From Phycisphaerales bacterium (lineage in GTDB: Bacteria > Planctomycetota > Phycisphaerae > Phycisphaerales > UBA1924): DNA of 6,860 nt. Under the pieces are notes generated by a model. The model had not been told where the DNA came from. It did no database searches and was given only the letters and a program-made list of their open reading frames with translations. The stretch is from the NCBI GenBank assembly GCA_003511945.1, contig DOJA01000059.1, positions 3,598 to 10,457 of the forward strand, given 5' to 3'. Made by a program: the position numbers and the translations under genes. This document shows positions 5,993-6,860 of the stretch, piece after piece (within the stretch, counting starts at the first letter, position 1; every line of letters begins with the position of its first letter).

Positions 5993-6860
5993 TGGCCCTC
6001 TGGGGCGGACGGTTCGAGCAGCCCCCCGACGCGCTGTTCAAGCGGCTCAACGATTCACTCCCCTTCGACTACCGCCTGCTGCCCCAGGACATCGCCGGCT
6101 CGATCGCGTGGGCCGGCGCCATCCACCGCGCCGGCGTCCTCACCGCCGACGAGCACGCGCGCCTGGTTGAGGCCCTCCGCGCCCTGGCCCGCGAGACAGA
6201 GGCCGACCCGGCGCGGATCGTCCCCGATGGCGACGAGGATGTTCATTCCTGGGTCGAGCGCCGGCTGGTCGAAGCCCTCGGCCCGCTGGGCAAGAAGCTC
6301 CACACCGGGCGCAGCCGCAACGATCAGGTGGCGACCGACCTCCGCCTGTTCGTGATGGACGCGATCGCGCGGCGCCGTCAGGAGCTCCGGGAGGCCCGCG
6401 CCGCGCTCCTGCGCCTCGCCCGGCGCGAGCAGCGCACCGTCATCGCGGGCTACACCCACCTGCAGCGCGCGCAGCCGGTGCTCCTGCCGCACTGGTGCCT
6501 CGCCTACTTCGAGATGCTCGACCGCGACGACGAGCGCTTCGCCGGCGCCCTCCTGCGCACCCGCATGTGCCCCCTGGGCTCCGGCGCGCTCGCGGGGACC
6601 GCCTACGCCATCGACCGCGACGCCCTCGCCCGCGAACTCGGCTTCGACGCGCCCAGCGCCAACAGTCTTGACGCCGTCTCCGACCGCGACTTCGTCCTGG
6701 AGACGCTGGGCGCCGCCTCGATCACCGCGCTGCACCTCTCGCGCCTCGCGGAGGACCTCATCGTCTACTCCTCCGGGGAGTTCGCGTTCCTCACGATGGG
6801 CGACGCCGTCTCCTCCGGCTCGTCGCTGATGCCCCAGAAGAAGAACCCGGACGTGCCCGA
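5992..6860 (+). CDS. argH: Argininosuccinate lyase ArgH, N-terminal part (3' end outside window)
   Basis: 289 residues are visible before the right edge; the family is usually about 455-470 long, so roughly the last third is missing. ArgH splits argininosuccinate into arginine and fumarate, the last pathway step, as a homotetramer of the fumarase/aspartase superfamily. The protein opens MALWGGRFEQ, typical of ArgH. HTGRSRNDQVATD is at 104-116, THLQRAQP at 155-162 (catalytic histidine H156), and the superfamily signature GSSLMPQKKNPD at 276-287 carries the catalytic serine on the flexible loop. ATG 5992 overlaps the argG stop by one base, and AGGGGG (5979-5984) is a moderate ribosome-binding site seven bases upstream. 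No frameshift or missing key residue is seen in the visible part. Confidence 0.96.

Overview
The window is high-GC bacterial DNA (roughly 70% GC by eye) and almost entirely coding. Three blocks are visible: the 3' end of clpB, a two-gene type II toxin-antitoxin module on the minus strand, and an arginine-biosynthesis operon argR-argC-argB-argF-argG-argH on the plus strand that runs off the right edge inside argH. Clear Shine-Dalgarno sequences, GTG starts at 4-bp stop/start overlaps, and an ArgR/AhrC-type repressor show a bacterium. The phylum cannot be fixed from this window. The gene order (argR at the front, no argJ or argD) differs from the common actinobacterial argCJBDFRGH order. A planctomycete such as Phycisphaerae is only a weak guess.

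Layout: 1-633 is the C-terminal part of ClpB (second AAA+ domain). 643-1328 (minus) is a Phd/YefM-family antitoxin followed by a RelE/ParE-family toxin. They overlap by ATGA and lie behind a recognisable promoter with paired TGTACA operator motifs. The toxin ends in a PEAP repeat tail encoded by a 12-bp tandem repeat (665-736), next to the convergent end of clpB. 1329-1464 is a divergent intergenic region holding the antitoxin promoter and the argR promoter. An 8-bp inverted repeat overlaps the argR promoter and is a candidate ArgR operator. 1465-6860 is the arginine operon.

The arginine genes give ArgB (N-acetylglutamate to its phosphate), ArgC (to the semialdehyde), ArgF (ornithine to citrulline), ArgG (citrulline to argininosuccinate) and ArgH (to arginine). 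Steps normally done by NAGS, ArgD and ArgE or ArgJ are not encoded here and must lie elsewhere. All junctions are 1-4 bp overlaps except argF-argG (19 bp), so transcription and translation are probably coupled under ArgR control.

I see no undescribed multi-gene system. The most unusual signals are a strong depletion of the tetranucleotide ACGT across the whole window (one occurrence found by eye, about 19 expected from base composition), the repeat-encoded toxin tail with its G-quadruplex-compatible strand, and a near-leaderless argR start whose promoter overlaps the inverted repeat.
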